Position numbers and translations under genes: made by a program. DNA of 15,874 nt, from the NCBI GenBank assembly GCA_002344975.1, contig DDUV01000044.1:1674-17547 (forward strand). The letters run 5' to 3'. The notes beneath the pieces are model-generated. The model was not told the DNA's origin. It ran no database searches and saw nothing but the letters and a program-made list of their open reading frames with translations. Origin of the DNA: Saprospiraceae bacterium UBA2329 (GTDB taxonomy: Bacteria > Bacteroidota > Bacteroidia > Chitinophagales > Saprospiraceae). This document shows positions 15,432 to 15,874 of this stretch, one piece after another (the stretch's first letter is position 1; each line of letters opens with the position of its first letter).

Positions 15432-15874
15432 ATGTTTCGTTTGCTCTTGGGTATCGCTTTTATATCGGCCGTTCTGATGGCTGCCTGCGACCGGGAAGAA
15501 GATTTCATCACCGCGCCGGATGCCAAGCTGGAGTTTTCGTTGGATACGCTCCGCTTCGATACGGTTTTTACTCAAGTCGGATCGGCTACCTATTCTTTCA
15601 AAGTTTATAACCGGCATGACCGCCCCATCCGCATTTCCAACATCATGTTAGACGGCAGTTCGGGCATTCGTTTCCGGCTCAATGTGGACGGCGTGCCCGG
15701 CAATGCGCATCAAAACGTTGAAATTTATGGTCGAGACAGCATTTATGTCTTCGCAGAAGTGACCATAGACTCCAGCCAGCCGCTCTCTGTAAGCCCTTAT
15801 GTCATTGAAGACGGCATCACGTTTGAAACCAACGGCAACACCCAGCGCGTACACCTCGACGCCTGGGGACAAAA
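15432..15874 (+). CDS. Lipoprotein with Ig-like N-terminal domain (partial, C-terminus outside window)
   Basis: The ATG at 15432 opens MFRLLLGIAFISAVLMAAC, a lipoprotein signal peptide with lipobox MAAC (C19 lipidated). After DREEDF comes a strand-rich domain: KLEFSLDTLRFDTVFTQVGS, then TYSFKVYNRHDRPIRISNI and FRLNVDGVPG. This opening is recognisable in Bacteroidota lipoproteins that continue into a beta-helix or other surface domain, but the rest lies past the right edge. 147 codons are visible, with no stop. The gene starts 35 bp after the response regulator stop on the same strand. Function unknown; it is probably attached to the outer membrane. Confidence 0.88.
   Translation, partial: MFRLLLGIAFISAVLMAACDREEDFITAPDAKLEFSLDTLRFDTVFTQVGSATYSFKVYNRHDRPIRISNIMLDGSSGIRFRLNVDGVPGNAHQNVEIYGRDSIYVFAEVTIDSSQPLSVSPYVIEDGITFETNGNTQRVHLDAWGQ

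Noticed and set aside
1..15874. tRNA, rRNA, insertion sequence or CRISPR features
   Set aside because: No cloverleaf, rRNA-like or transposase sequence was recognised on either strand by reading; short RNAs could still be missed.

Overview
The window looks like a chromosomal segment of a Bacteroidota bacterium, probably of the Saprospiria/Chitinophagales type. The reasons are a giant secreted protein built from tandem PKD-like, Fn3-like and Ig-like modules, a first SBBP beta-propeller repeat, AT-rich start regions without clear Shine-Dalgarno sequences, TAnnTTTG-like promoter boxes, and a lipoprotein starting in a style common in this phylum. The genus is inference.

Layout, left to right. 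(1) 1-6627, minus strand: the N-terminal 2209 codons of a giant exported protein that runs off the left edge. From its N-terminus it has a signal peptide, a PPC-like domain, one Fn3-like module, a GH25 muramidase domain with its acidic catalytic residues, four more Fn3-like modules, a second PPC-like domain, an Ig-like domain, and at least twelve PKD-like repeats of about 83 residues. A 217-residue exported protein (6654-7307) lies 26 bp upstream on the same strand and is probably co-transcribed. (2) 7308-8364: about 1 kb with no intact gene. It holds a 64-codon stub of an SBBP-repeat protein and a 34-codon signal-peptide ORF. (3) 8365-8957, minus: an internally deleted, frameshifted copy of an ATPase/PD-(D/E)XK (DUF234-type) gene, with a perfect 16-bp inverted repeat just upstream. 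(4) 9070-12062, minus: a tight three-gene operon of a YehP-like VWA protein, a five-span membrane protein and an Ogt-type O6-alkylguanine-DNA alkyltransferase. A GlsB/YeaQ/YmgE-family small membrane protein lies upstream. (5) 12662-14089, plus: an intact ATPase/PD-(D/E)XK gene, homologous to the remnant in (3), preceded by two similar imperfect inverted repeats. (6) 14210-15874, plus: a heptose-phosphate adenylyltransferase-like gene (RfaE domain II), an overlapping OmpR-type response regulator, and the start of a lipoprotein gene cut by the right edge.

The two stretches most worth pursuing are the muramidase/giant surface protein with its exported partner, and the pair of ATPase-nuclease genes (one intact, one decayed), each with inverted repeats sharing a TTGGCG core. 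The VWA/membrane protein/Ogt operon is a further unusual gene association.
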